From the NCBI GenBank assembly GCA_014904845.1, contig MU119270.1:62001-126000 (forward strand): a stretch of DNA of 64,000 bases, given 5' to 3'. This document shows, piece after piece, positions 1 to 11,888 of this stretch (positions are counted from its first letter, which is position 1; each line of letters starts with the position of its first letter). The notes beneath the pieces were generated by a model. That model ran no database searches and had not been told where the DNA came from. It worked only from the letters and a program-made list of their open reading frames with translations. The position numbers and the translations under genes were made by a program. This stretch comes from Acephala macrosclerotiorum. Taxonomy: Eukaryota; Ascomycota; Leotiomycetes; Helotiales; Mollisiaceae.

Positions 1-320
1 AAGGGGACAAACTATGATCGATATGAGGTTGATGAAGCCCTAGCTCCCTTTGTAGATATCATTAGGGTTTCCCTAAATGCGGAGAGTTACCCCGTGGAGT
101 CTACCTAAAATAGTAAAGACAGCTTGCGAAGCGATCAAATCATGCCACGATATTCTTAGACTTTTTCGTAAGTTTCGTATCACTGCAACCACTGGACTCT
201 GGAATCTTATCCGTTAATTGGGTGTCAATACCACCACAAGCTCCGCAGTTATGGACTTTATTTTCTTTTGCATTTTCTTGTCAAGAGTGATGGAGGTTAG
301 ATTTTTGGACCTCTCGAGGC
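1..320. other. intergenic, no gene seen
   Basis: No convincing coding region, RNA gene or repeat could be recognised here. It is the left flank of the Tc1-like transposon. Confidence 0.5.
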
Positions 321-1695
321 TATCTCCGTCTGTGCGAAATAAGCGACACACCAAAATATCATCATATTCCCTCAACATCAATAAATCACATTTAAATCAG
401 TGCCAAATGGTTGAATTTACAATTCATATTGTGCTAGTAACCTGTAGTATGCCCCTTTGCCAATTGGACTGCTTTGAGCCTATCTGGCATCTCATCAACC
501 CAGTTATTTATAGACTTTTGAGAGAGTCTATCCCAAGCTTCCAGAACTAGCTCCTTTAAAGTGTCCACATCCCAATGGGGTTGCTCTCTAATGTGATGTT
601 TAATAGGCTGCCAGCAGTTCTCAACAGGAGAAAGATCAGGAGAATGGACACAGTTTCTGTAGGTCTCGAGGCCATGGTCCTTCTTCCATTTGGTGACTAC
701 ATTAGGTGTCCCATTCTTATTGTATCCATGGCCTGAATCTCCGTCTTCTTCTAAGACAAAGTCATGCCCAGCATCTAACCAAGGCTTGACAACAGGCTCC
801 AGGATTTGATCGATATAGACTCTATGAGTCATCTTGCCATTGGAATTGGTGTCGACGTCGTAGAACTGAATAGGAGACTTGAAATCATGCCCTACAGCTG
901 CCCACCAATGGACCTTATAAGAGTCCTCCTCTCTTTTCTTGTAGTTGACTTCTTGAATGCAATCAGGGTGCCCTCTTTGCTTAGATGTCCTGATCACATT
1001 GACCTTTCCTTGTGGCCCGAAACTCCCATGGCATTCGTCAGAAAATCTGACTCTATACCAGTCCTCTTTCTTTGGATATTTGGCCTCCATATCCGCTGCC
1101 CACTTCTCTCTCCTTGGCGCCAAATCATCGCTAATATAGAACTTCCTGCAAGCTTTGCACATATGATATCCTCGGCCTTGCATAACTCTCCTTATTGCCA
1201 CTGTCTCGCAGTCTACTCCTGCCTCTGCTCCAAGTTGTTCCCAGCTCATAGTCCGCCCCTCCCAGCCGCAGTTTTCAATAATATCTTCCATCATATCTGC
1301 TTGTTCTTTCGAGATTTTGGGCTTTCGACCGCGGGTTTCTGGCATTGTAGGCTGATTATGATAAGTCCTAGAGGATGGCTGATCATTCTCATCACTAAGT
1401 ATCTCATAGCCACGTTTGCGGGTAACATTGAAAGCTTCGAATATTTCGGTTTTCGGGGTGCGATCGAGGGGTTTTTTGCGGTTCTCCCACCATACAACAG
1501 TGCGCACTGCGGTCTTATGAGGTGTAGAATAATGCTGCCCAGGTAATCGCGATTCAATTATGCTATCAATAAAGCTAGGAGGGGTGCGTGGGCGCTCTCT
1601 AGAGTCCTCCATAATGAGGGTGTTGATGAGGAAAATTGGTGTTTTTGGTGGGAGCTGTTTTGGTGTGTCGCTTATTTCGCACAGACGGAGGCTAT
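319..1695 (-). mobile_element. Tc1/mariner-like DNA transposon, apparently complete
   Basis: A 1.37-kb element is bounded by perfect 33-bp terminal inverted repeats at 324-356 and 1658-1690. Both repeats start CTCCGTCTGTGCG. The five bases GCTAT sit directly outside each repeat (319-323 and 1691-1695), so a TA lies within 1-2 bp of each end as expected for this superfamily. The single long reading frame inside is an uninterrupted transposase. Perfect repeats and an open frame point to recent insertion and possible activity. Confidence 0.85.
434..1612 (-). CDS. Tc1/mariner-like DDE transposase
   Basis: This 392-aa protein is the cut-and-paste transposase of the surrounding element and would act in the nucleus on the 33-bp inverted repeats. 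The N-terminal ~130 residues are basic and helix-turn-helix-like, with an AT-hook-like GRKPK stretch. The catalytic core shows the three expected blocks: FSDECHGSFG (first Asp), LEEDGDSGHG (second Asp) and SPDLSPVENCW (terminal Glu). About 40 residues lie between the second Asp and that Glu, longer than the 34 of classical Tc1. The frame is open from an ATG at 1612 to its stop with no damage. The assignment to IS630/Tc1/mariner is firm; the subfamily is not. Confidence 0.88.
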   Translation of the reverse strand: MEDSRERPRTPPSFIDSIIESRLPGQHYSTPHKTAVRTVVWWENRKKPLDRTPKTEIFEAFNVTRKRGYEILSDENDQPSSRTYHNQPTMPETRGRKPKISKEQADMMEDIIENCGWEGRTMSWEQLGAEAGVDCETVAIRRVMQGRGYHMCKACRKFYISDDLAPRREKWAADMEAKYPKKEDWYRVRFSDECHGSFGPQGKVNVIRTSKQRGHPDCIQEVNYKKREEDSYKVHWWAAVGHDFKSPIQFYDVDTNSNGKMTHRVYIDQILEPVVKPWLDAGHDFVLEEDGDSGHGYNKNGTPNVVTKWKKDHGLETYRNCVHSPDLSPVENCWQPIKHHIREQPHWDVDTLKELVLEAWDRLSQKSINNWVDEMPDRLKAVQLAKGHTTGY

Positions 1696-3195
1696 TTTAA
1701 CCAAAGCTGAACGAGCCCGGTACCTGCTCGGATCAGATTTATCAGTTGAGATGGCAAAAGGAGTGGTATTGTGATGTCTAATCAGCCCGTTTAACCGGGT
1801 AAATTCACTAGTGCATTTAAAGCAGCCTAGACTTCCCATATAAGCCGATGCTCGATCAAGCGTGCGGCCTCATTTTAACACCGAACGATGTCTCAGTGTA
1901 CTCTCCTCTAATACCACCTAATTACGGGATCTCAACTGACAAGATTCGAGTCTCAACTCGGCATGTGCAAGTCTAATTCCATTCGAGTTTACCCAAGGTT
2001 CAAGGCCTCACTTGCAATTCAGGCTTTGAACCAACGGGATTCTATTCGAGTCCGAGTTTAATTCTATCGAAAAGTGCTCGATTTTTGAATTAAACTCGGA
2101 CTCGTTCGACCAAGTTTTTAACGAGTGATTCAGTTAGCGACTCATTAGTGTCAGCGAATTCTACAAAAAAATATAAAGACCATCAGCTCCGTCTGCCATG
2201 GACCCGCTGCACTTGCAGACGTTGATTCCGGCAAGTACTTTTCAGACGGAGAGCCTGTGACCGGTACTCGAACATAGCAGAGATGCCCGTGTAAGGGATA
2301 CTGTTCCTTTTGACTGGGTCACCCGTTTGAATGAGGCTACTGATGGAATCCGACCCAAGGGAGAGAAGCATTATGATCTTAATTCCATGGTTGGGTGAGG
2401 TGGGAGGCTCATTCTCGAACAGAATCCTCCTTTAACAGGGCCGACAATCTTGGATCAGATTCTGAAGCAGTGGAATGCCGTATTTTGACAGGAACAAACG
2501 ATCAAGGTTATGGATAGAAAATAGAAAATAGTTATGTAAAGTTGTGCATGGCAACAAACGTTCAAGTGTAACTTCGTTGCATGTCCCAGAACCCGATCCC
2601 TCCTCGACAGCCAGCCCCGAGGACTCTCGCCGGCAGGCCAATCGTCAAACCCTCCCGTATTTGAGCGCCAGATGGTCCTGCGACGTGCAACAAAAGGCAG
2701 GCAATGTACCATTTCTTGTCAACTATCGAGGTGGTGTAGCGGGACGGGGCGGGACGGGACGCGAGATGCGAAAAAACTGCCCTCGCCGTCAATGTCTCGA
2801 ATGTTGCTGGACTCGTCGATATGCAATAATAACTCCTCTAAATGCATGCTGGACATTAAGTTTTGAGATTTGAGATTTATTGCACATCTCAGGGAGCGGC
2901 AGTGGAAGGACGGGACGACCCTCTGAGTTCCGCCTGCTGAAAGCCTGCAGCGTGCTCTTTTAGTGTTGGCGGTCGTCCTACTGCTGCCGCTCCTGCGATG
3001 TGCAACAAAACAGAGTGAAAGTTCCTTCCATGGCCTGACAATTGAAACAAGACGAGCAAGGAACAAAGCGGACATCATATGTTTCGAACCACGCACCTCC
3101 ATCTCGAGGATTTGAATGCATACATACTTCATAAGAACACGCTATGCTAACATCCGATATCTCCTCTCCAATCAAATATAAATCAAGAGCACATC
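1696..3195. other. gene-poor intergenic region with small repeats
   Basis: No gene could be supported in this 1.5 kb. It holds a perfect 18-bp hairpin (2047-2104), a GGGAC-rich stretch near 2740-2765, and two diverged copies of a ~20-bp direct repeat (from 2676 and from 2991). Short open frames here lack recognisable domains and overlap on both strands. Confidence 0.5.
2047..2104. repeat. perfect 18-bp inverted repeat (hairpin)
   Basis: The arms CGAGTCCGAGTTTAATTC (2047-2064) and its exact reverse complement (2087-2104) are separated by 22 bases. Related 'attcgagt' words occur just upstream, which suggests debris of a repeat element. No product or function is implied. Confidence 0.8.
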
Positions 3196-5253
3196 TTACA
3201 GCCCCAACAACACAACACCAATCACCACCCATAACCTCCCCCTCCACTGCATCATTTTCAACCTTTCTCCTCCACTCTTCGACGACGTCGGTATACTCGC
3301 ACTCTGACTTGTACTCATCACGCCTGTACTCACAACAACTGTACTCGTCCTCACAACCTCACTACCCTCAACACTCGAAGCCAATACACCCGCATTCGAC
3401 TTCGCTGGGACTACAGACACAATACTCGAAGACACATTCGCGAACCCAGATCTCGCAAAAATATTCGACCCATGATTTGGCGGTTGTTTTGGGGAAAATA
3501 TAGGCAAGAATATGTCAGATGTCGGTGTCGGGAATATCGTAGAGGAGGAACTCGTTAATGTCAGAAGACGAACCAGTAAGGAGGGAGATGCTGTGATAGG
3601 TGATTTTTGCGTGCTGCTGCTTGGAAGGGACGTCAAGGAATGTATAAGAGAAGAAGTTGGTGATTTTAGAGTCGAGGAGGACTTGAGGGCGTTTGTTGAG
3701 GATGAAGTGCTTGTATTCTTTGTGCTGGACATTGTTGAGGATAGAGGACTACTTGGTTTCTTCGTACTAGTAAGGATAACAGAGCTTGTAGGTCTTGTGC
3801 CAGAGGACGAGATTTTTGAAGTTGAAGATGCCGGTTTGAGTGTCGAGGAGGTGCTGAACTTCGAACCCGATACCGTGGCTCGTAGACTAGACGTTGCGGC
3901 AGCTTTCTGACTCGTGGACATCGCAGCGGCAGAGGCCGAAGTATAAACCATCAAATAATTAACCATCCAATACCTGGTTACAGCGTTAGTGTATTCCCTT
4001 GCTCTCACCTCAACTCCAAGATCAAGAAATAACTCACGCATCAGCAAAAGCCGCCGGATTCTCCGCTACATACGTATTACAATCTGGTGCTTTCACACTA
4101 CAAACCGAATCCCAAGGCCAAACGCTCCCCGCCCAATCCCCGCAAAACGTCGTATCAAACGCAATTTGATGGCTATAAAAATGCCTATCAATGTCACAAT
4201 CTCCCATCATATTCGCTTGCGGCAATCCCCAATTCTTGGGATCAGGTTCGTGGGTCAAGATGTCGGTCGGGATGGCGGAGCGGGGGAAGTACCAAACGCG
4301 GATGTAGGAAGAGGTCCATTCCGTGGCATAGATTCCGCCCGAGGCGAGATTGAAGGGTGTTCCGTAGGAGGAGGGGGTGGAGGTTAGGACGCCGCAACCG
4401 GTGGAGGCGGATTCTTGGCAGATGGGGTTTATCATTGTTCCAAGTTCACCTGTGCCGGCGATGGAGCAGTTGTCGTTGCTGTGGGTGGTTAGAGTGGTGG
4501 GAAAGCGGGAGGTGGTGACTTACGTGTGCAGGGAGACTTGGTTCAATGCATTGCTGTTGACGCCTGTATCTATCAGTACGTATGGCTAGCAGGATTGCGT
4601 TACGGACTCAAGGAGTTTGAGAACCATACCTTCAATAATATCGATCTCTCCTCCAGCAGGCCAGTTAGGCCCGACCATCCAAACTTCATCGTGGTCAGCC
4701 TCCTAGCCCTAGGAATCTCACAGCTGCATCAACTCACAAGCTGGCCAACTCCCACAATCTGTCCCAGGCATATGAGCCAAGTCTAGAATGAACAACCCAT
4801 GCGTCCAAGCCTTCTTACTCGTAATTCTCACACTAGCTCTGCCAGGCCCAGTGGCAGGATTCAAGACGCTTGTATAATCGACGCCCATATATACCGATTC
4901 ATTTGCTATTGTGCCTATGATTCCTTGATTCGAGGCTGTGGTCTGGTTGAGGTATCTGAAAAGAATCAGACTGCTGTAATTAGGCGCACGGGATGATCGT
5001 GACTTACGAGACGAATCCATGGGTATAATCAGGTTGCTATAGTCGCTTTCAGTGTCAAAAGAACAACTGGGAAGGCTTTACAGATTTTCGAGAGTATAAA
5101 GCTAGCTGTAGAACTTACCGTGAAGAAAGAAAAGCCGTTGAAAAATGACGAACCCGAGTAATCAGTATCGAGTTGATATGTACTGGCACCTACATGGCAA
5201 AGAAATAATGCCGCAAGAAGGAACTCCGCGATTGAATTTGGTTCAAGTATCAT
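3196..5253 (-). CDS. GPI-anchored GH16 endo-1,3(4)-beta-glucanase-like wall enzyme
   Basis: A secreted enzyme predicted to cut or remodel beta-1,3/1,4-glucans in the cell wall. Seven exons fit the frame exactly: 5253-5119, 5036-5008, 4955-4738, 4683-4630, 4563-4524, 4478-4038 and 3973-3196, giving 564 aa. The ATG at 5253 is chosen because it starts directly at a signal peptide (FLLAALFLCHVGAS), followed by the GH16 opening YQLDTDYSGSSFFNGFSFFT. The catalytic motif GEIDIIEG lies at about residues 139-146 (E140, D142, E145). The catalytic domain closes with FADAYWMVNYLMVYT. A Ser/Thr-rich tail of about 230 residues follows and ends in a short hydrophobic stretch, the pattern of a GPI-anchored wall protein. 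The family call is firm; GPI attachment is inferred. Confidence 0.9.
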
Positions 5254-5457
5254 TTTATAAAGTTTCGCAAAGTATGGCAGTAGAGAAAGAAAGAAACTCT
5301 GAATTTGGAGGTAGCAAAACATACTTTGAGAATGCTCGATTATGACGTGAGAGAAAAAGTATCTAAAGAATGCGGGACGATAAAAAAAAAAGCTCTCGTG
5401 GTAACGGCAACGAACCCATTCCAGTACGGATGTCCTGCCTTGAACTCCGTGTTCGAC

Positions 5458-6863
5458 TTACATTGCAAAAATTAAGTGCGACGGAGCATTGTCTGTTGTA
5501 CAGATAGTGCTGTTTGCATTGTGATGGGATGACTGCTCCGGATGTGGTTGTTGTGAACTCACCACGAGTTCTAAAAGGTCAAAATCTCGCACGAGACAAT
5601 AGTACCGTTGACTAATCGGCTCTAAGCCCGAAACACCGTCGGTTTCTGCGTTGATTTTTATGCACACAAATTGGTCATACCTTCCCAGCCTGTGGTCCCT
5701 CTCCAACCCCAGGCGATAGCATAATGCCTCGCGAGCATCTGCCATTCCTCCACTTCATCCAATCCTTCTAAACTGTCGACACGCTCTTTTTCGGGCATCG
5801 AAATCCACTTCTCCCATATATCTTCCACCGTTTCTGCTGCTTGGCCGCCTGCCGCAGCCGTGAAACCAAATTCAGCTAACCGTGATTTTTGATCAGGAAT
5901 TGTCTTGTACAAGTCTAAAGATGGCATAGTAATGTTCCTAGCTGCCAGATTCGACACCATCATTTGTCCGAAAGAATCATCAATTCCGATGGGTTCATAG
6001 AGTACCAGGCCGATTGATGGAATCCTACTTGTAAACCATCGTACTACATCTTTTGACTTCTCAACTTCTAGATAACAAAGACAGCATTCGGATATAATCA
6101 AAGTAGGTACATCGGTTCGAAGGCCGCGGATTGGGTTTTGTCTTTTTGGCAGTTGCCGAAGGTCAAGAGGGTGGAAGCAATATGTTGTCTCCAGCACGCC
6201 GTTCCTCGAGCGTTCTAGTCCCCATCCTGCACTGAGTTCGGAGATACTAGGTATAATTTCTGACGATCCAAAGAATGTTTCGCCTTCAGTCTCACGTAAC
6301 AGACGGTTATTTCTAGCGATTCGGTCTTTCGTTAAGGAAACGGAGGGAAAGTCGAATTCATGGTAGATGAGGTTGTGGTGTTTATTCTGAGCTCGAAGTC
6401 TGAAATATCTTGTATCCGTTCCCGCACCCAAGGAGATAATTTGTTTCGTTTGTTCACCTGGCGCAGCAGGATTGGCATGGGATAAGAACGCATCGATGAG
6501 GATGTCGAGAGCAGTTGTGCGGGTATATGTGCCTGTAGGATCGAATCAGTGGTGGGATCATGACCACAGCAGCTGGAATAACTTCAACGAACCGCGATTG
6601 ATGATGGGTAGTCTGCGGGTGCCTGGGCCACTGACAAAGTAGGACGCAAAAGGGTCGTCGAGATAGCCTAGATTAACTGCGCTGAGTCGAGAGACTGCGG
6701 CGTCTGTGTCTGTTGACTGGATGTCTCGGTCCTTTTGGAATCGAGCTTGTAGCTCTGGACTGCCTCCATGATGGTCACTCCGCCCCCGCCCTCGTCCTCT
6801 GCCGTCGCGGGAACGTGGTCCGCCTCGTAAGGTGAGAAGGTTAGGTATCTGTTGCGCCGACAT
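5458..6863 (-). CDS. PPM1: leucine carboxyl methyltransferase (PPM1/LCMT1-like)
   Basis: This enzyme methylates the C-terminal leucine of the PP2A phosphatase catalytic subunit using S-adenosylmethionine. Exon 1 (6863-6593) encodes an Arg/Gly-rich start and the block [13 protein letters not shown]. Exon 2 (6532-5681) holds the SAM-binding loop [11 protein letters not shown], the [12 protein letters not shown] strand, and the family C-terminal block [10 protein letters not shown]. The intron between them is read as GTTCGT...CTACAG, which restores [18 protein letters not shown]. The 3' end is less certain: a third exon from 5570 to 5458 fits the phase and gives 411 aa, but the stop at 5658 would end the protein without splicing. 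Yeast Ppm1 is 328 aa, so the N- and C-terminal extensions are lineage-specific or partly mis-modelled. Confidence 0.85.
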
Positions 6864-9338
6864 GTCTTCAGGTAGAAGAGTGTGTAGGCGTGGGATTGTG
6901 GCTTGAGGCTTGGGAGGTGGAGGCTACAGTAGCTAGGTTCGGGGGCAGGAAAATTCTTAGCGCAAGTCGTGGCCCATTTTCGGAACTGAGTGGGTGTCTT
7001 GCCAGCAGGACAATTATTTCAAGTAAGGAGGAGAATATTAATCGTAGAATGTAAGACCTCAGTCCGCATCATCAGACGAACTTGGAGCGACCGAATAGAG
7101 CTTAGCGCCATTCTCTAATCTTATCGAGGTCGCCACCCCACCTGACGGGAAAGCAAGTCTAACGTCGTTTCTGTCTTTCCTTCACATCGCACTCGTTTTC
7201 CACCATCAGAGATTATGCAAGAAGGTCATGCAAGCTGCATTTCAGGATAAGAGTCAAATGATCCAAGGCTATATGCTTTCCCCGAAGGCATGCATCCCGG
7301 AACTTCAACCACCCTTGCCTCGGGGAAAGTTTTCGGTCAAACCTTCAGATATGACTCGATGTTCCTATTTGAGATTACGGGTGTGCAATCTAGCGTACAC
7401 TATTCATTGCAAGCTGAGCTGAAAGCTCAATGTCGGGTAATCCCATGAGTCTCTATCCATATTTCCGCTTCTCTCCGCCTTGCGACATCTTCTCGCGACT
7501 CGTCTATCCTATCCTTGGATCTGAAATGGAATTCCTATCAATTTGGATACAGCCTTACGGTCACACGTCTCTCATTGGAGGTTGAGTCCGAAGTTTAGTA
7601 CATCTCAGTCTCCCTGGGAGCAATGTCACATACAAGTCGACAGAGGAGTCGGAACCACAGGACGGCTTGCGGCTGAGTCTAGATATACAACTACTCTGCT
7701 CGAAACACTGCGTCGGATTAAAGTTATCCTCTACGAACAGCGTCGATTCTTCCCGCATATTAGCGCACACCGTGATTTCAAATTCCAGGCAAGAAGGGCC
7801 CATCTGATGTCGCGTGCTTTCGCCGAACCCTGCGCAAGTAAGATTGTTGCTCTCCCAGCTTCAGCCTATTTTGACGGCCGTACCTGCGGAGGACTGCGGC
7901 ATCTGATCGATGGATGTTGCGAAGATCACAAGATTGCGACTTGTTCCTACCTTTCCTGTACTCACTGCATTATCTACACTCACCGACAGGATCTCTGCTC
8001 ACCGAGAGTATCCACAAGATCTGATCTGGCGGCCACTGCAAGATATATCTTCAACTTCTCCGGCACACAACTAAACAATGGAAACTCAGCAAATGGTAGC
8101 GCTGGCATGTTGGTTCGTCGTCCTCACAGTTTACGTTGCAGCGCTGTCAACTCTTTTGCGCATCTTAAGTTTAACTCACCCGACTCGAGCACTTCATCCT
8201 TGTGTGTCGAGGATCAAGAATCAACCAAGGAGGCCAATCTCAGTCTCATCAGCCACCCCCACACACAGCCAAGCTCTAGTTATTACTGAAGGTCGAAAGA
8301 AGTCGTGATGTGACTGCTGCTCTGTTGTAGCCATATCAATCACAGTATCACCACTTCGCGAATACTATACGGTGATTCCGATTTCATACTAATAACAACA
8401 ATTCGGTATTCAGGGTCCTCGTTGGGTATTTGGGTAATGGGAGGAACAGATGCAGCAGCAAATCGCATTTCATTTGCCATATTGTCTCCTTGCTACTGGT
8501 CCAAACATACTCTCCAGCCAGGCGGTCCATCGCAGCAGCTGTCAGTTACATGAGACAGCTTTCGTTGGCATCACGCTAGCGGGGAGCCGAGAACAAAACC
8601 TATTTCTCCACGCCGGGGGAAGCTCTCCCTGAGTGAACGTTCAGTCTTTTCATTGGGCAGATGTCATGCTGGGGTAAGTAACGACTGGCTGGCCTGTTAT
8701 GCATAAGCGTCAGGTACAGCGAAAGTGGTTAGACGCCGCAGACATGTTAGGCGACGCTTCGGCACCCCTTATTGGGCCCAGACAAATCAAACAACGCCTC
8801 CCATGATTGGCGATATAATTTTGAGATTGCCCGCAATTTCCCAAATCTGCCTCTGCTTCGGCCGTTCGTGCGGTGGCGTGTGCAATTTGGGTTAGGATCC
8901 CATGGAGAATATGGAGCATGAAGCTTTGAGGCCGGCGACAGGCCTGCATAATTGGGCAACGTTGTGACGGGGGCTTGACGCCGATCCTTTCTCTCTCTCT
9001 TCTACATCGTGAGGTCGTCTTGCTCTAGCTTGAACCCTAACTTCCAACCTTCTCTGCATCCTTTTGTTTCTTTCACCTCACGCTCTCTGACTGTACTGCC
9101 AACACGTTCATTACCAAACCCCACATTGCTCACCGCAAGTCACTCGTTTCTAGCTTTGGGATTATACATAGGATAGGGTGAAAGAATATCGCATCAACCC
9201 AGACCATTTTAAGTCAAAAACCGCTCGAGACCTCACGCAGGAACACTCCGATTGTCGAACACGTTCCGGAACGAAATTCCCTCAGAATATTTCATCAGCT
9301 GGGGCTGGCATTGGGCAGAACACTTTTATGATACCACG
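6864..9338. other. intergenic region, no supported gene
   Basis: The longest frame (7543-8289, plus) begins with TTG, lacks any recognisable domain and has no codon or splice pattern like its neighbours, so it is not called. A CT-rich tract around 8985-9140 just before the SUN-family gene looks like a fungal core promoter or 5' leader. Confidence 0.5.
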
Positions 9339-10841
9339 ATGAAGCTTTTCGAAATTCAGGCCGCGATTGGGACGGCGATTCTGCTTCTTTCATCTTGCGA
9401 TGCGAAACCCGGCCGACATTTGTCGCATTTAGGGAATTTAGAGAGGAGGCATCAGCACAAGAGGGCACACACATCGCCGCGGGTGGAAGGCATTGAGGAG
9501 CATAGCGTGCAGGATTTGAAGAAGCGCGGGACATGCGCATTCCCTTCAAATGCTGGACTCGTCGCAGTTACACCCGGGTCGTCGAACGCTGGCTGGGCGA
9601 TGAGCCCTGACCAGTCTTGTACTCATGGATCGTATTGCCCATATGCTTGCCCATCAGGCCAGGTAATGGCGCAATGGTCCCCAGATGCGACGTCGTATAC
9701 ATACCCGGAGTCAATGGTACGTGGGAAGAATCTGTCGGAGAGGGATATACTGACTTGTTAGGATGGTGGTCTGTACTGCGACTCGAATGGTCAAGTCAGC
9801 AAACCATTCCCAAATAAAGACTATTGTGTTTCCGCCAGTGGCCCGGTGCAGGCAGTCAACAATTGTGGTAGCACAGTCTCTTACTGCCAAACCGTTCTTC
9901 CTGGCAATGAAGCTATGTTGATCCCGACGCAAGTCGACAGTTCAGCAGATCTAGCAGTCCCGGGACCAAGCTACTGGTGCAGCACCGCAGCTCACTACTA
10001 TGTCAACCCTCCCGGAGTCAGCACATCTGATGCTTGTGTCTGGAGTGATGGTAGCAAGCCTCTCGGAAACTGGGCTCCTTATGTCGCGGGTGCCAATACA
10101 GACAGCTCCGGCAATACTTTCGTCAAAATCGGATACAACCCGATTTTCACTGGCTGTAACCTTTCCAAGACACTACCGACTTTTGGCATCAAGATCGAGT
10201 GCCCAGGCGGCGGTTGCAATGGCCTGCCTTGCTCGATTGATCCCTCTAACGGCATGGGTGTTGTGACGAGCTCTGACTCGGCTACGGGAGCTGGTGGGGC
10301 TGATTTCTGCGTTGTCACTGTTCCGTCTGGAAGCACGGCGAACATTGTTACTTTCAATGTTGGTGGGTCGTCCAATTCTGGATCGTCAAGCTCGTGTAGC
10401 AAGGCTACAGCAACTCCGACCCCGACCCCGACTCCCACTCCCACTCCCACTGCAACACCTACGCCCACCCCGACGCCGTCCTCGTCCACTACATCAACGT
10501 CGAGCACCTCGAAGGCAGGCAGCTCTACTGCTCTGTCTTCTTCCTCCCGCTCTGTCACCTGGTCCAGCACCATCTCGCTCCTCCCATCAAGCTCAGTCAA
10601 CACCGCATCTCCGAGCTCGACAACCGGCAACTCACCGCACATATTCTTCGAGGCGAACAGTACCGGTACCACCAATGGCTCCTTTCTCGTGACTGGTACC
10701 GGTTCCCTCACAGCCAACCCCTCCGCCACAGAATCAAGCGCTGCGGATACCACCAGCAAGAAATCCGGCGCCTCGGAGTCTTTCGCCCCTGAGAGCCTGC
10801 TCGGACTCATCATGTTTGCCGTCGCTGGCTTCATGCTTTGA
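9339..10841 (+). CDS. SUN-family (Sim1/Uth1/Nca3-type) secreted cell-wall protein, GPI-anchor candidate
   Basis: SUN proteins (classified GH132) act in wall remodelling and septation. Two exons, 9339-9716 and 9762-10841, give 485 aa. The signal peptide follows the ATG at 9339 (AIGTAILLLSSCDA). The Cys-rich SUN domain runs from about residue 60 to 340 and includes CAFPSNAGLVAVTPGSSNAGWAMS, SYCPYACPSGQVMAQW (split across positions) and GGLYCDSNGQVSKPFP. From about residue 343 there is a run of Pro-Thr dipeptides, then a Ser/Thr-rich linker and a hydrophobic C-terminal segment (LLGLIMFAVAGFML) after Ser/Gly/Ala residues, as in GPI-anchored proteins. The long linker and anchor resemble the Adg3-type subgroup rather than soluble yeast SUN4. 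GPI anchoring is inferred. Confidence 0.9.
10411..10482 (+). repeat. Pro-Thr coding simple repeat (CCNACN units)
   Basis: A run of about a dozen 'ccgac/ccaac' hexamer-like units within the SUN-family gene encodes alternating Pro-Thr. It is likely to vary in length between strains. Confidence 0.8.
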
Positions 10842-11885
10842 TCGCCCTACCACCATCACATCGAAGTTGGACATAGATTCGGCTTGCTATATTCTCTATG
10901 TCCATGCCTTTCACCACCTTCACGGCGATGCTCGTGTTATGACCGATCGACTTATATATATACTATATTCTAATACGTCTGGATTTACGTAATGTCTATC
11001 AATCTCTGTCGCTGAGATCCGTCACTTTGGATGGATGCTTCGATTTCTTCGTTTCGATGAACATCTATATCGTTATCCTATCTACTTGCATATATCCTGC
11101 TGCGCAGCTGGATTGACTACCTTCTGGGAACGATTTTGTTTATATTTTACCATTTCTTTGTCATTCAACTTTATACCCTTGTTGCCCACATACAATTTTG
11201 GAAATTCATTGCTTTTGTATTGGGTCTATGTTTGATGGATCAAAATCTTGGAGCGATTGGAGTGGCAAAATTCCTCAGTGCGCGTTTTTGGATGGGTTGG
11301 ATAACTTATTGTTTTACAGCGGAGGGATGGTTGGATGGATGGAGGTGGTTACGATATTATGGTGCTGATGTGTATGCTGCGTATGAACATTCTTGTTCTC
11401 CTTCTTGGTGTGAGCGTTGTTGATTGATACCGTTTGTTGCTTTGTTTGAATGATGGAGAGACGGTGGGGATGGTATACCACTTGGGGAGGAGAGGGGGAG
11501 GAGAGTGGTTGAAGGTGTATTTAGCTTCGTGCTGGGGATGAATTGATTTGTTATGGTTTTAAGTTATTATCCCTCAACGTCATGATGATTCAACATGAGA
11601 TGTAAGATGCTTAGAGATGTTGACGAGAATGTTATCTCAAGAGATTCAGCCTTCGTTCCTCCAGTGGAAGCCCACGCTTAATTGGATGCGTTGCTTTCAA
11701 CCCAGCCTTCCACGCCATCCGTATGGATATGACGACCAGCAATGCTACGGAGACGCGGGACACAGTGGGCTTGCGTACTAGAACACATCACCAGCACGAC
11801 GACCGAATGCAATCTTTCTAACAGCAATGCCTCTCTGGATGCTCGAATAACAATAATCGAGGAGTCAAGACAGTCAAGCGAACTC
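10842..11885. other. intergenic, no gene seen
   Basis: Downstream flank of the SUN-family gene. Short frames have no recognisable domains. The 10930-11700 part is T-rich on the plus strand and has no coding character. Confidence 0.5.
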
Positions 11886-11888
11886 AAC

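Noticed and set aside
806..1546. 246-codon open frame, plus strand
   Set aside because: Antisense to the transposase, which has clear DDE motifs.
7543..8289. 248-codon open frame, plus strand
   Set aside because: Starts with TTG, has no domain or splice support and lies in a promoter-like region.
10079..10834. 251-codon open frame, minus strand, with long Val-Gly repeats
   Set aside because: It is the antisense of the SUN-family gene; the Val-Gly run is only the complement of the Pro-Thr repeat.
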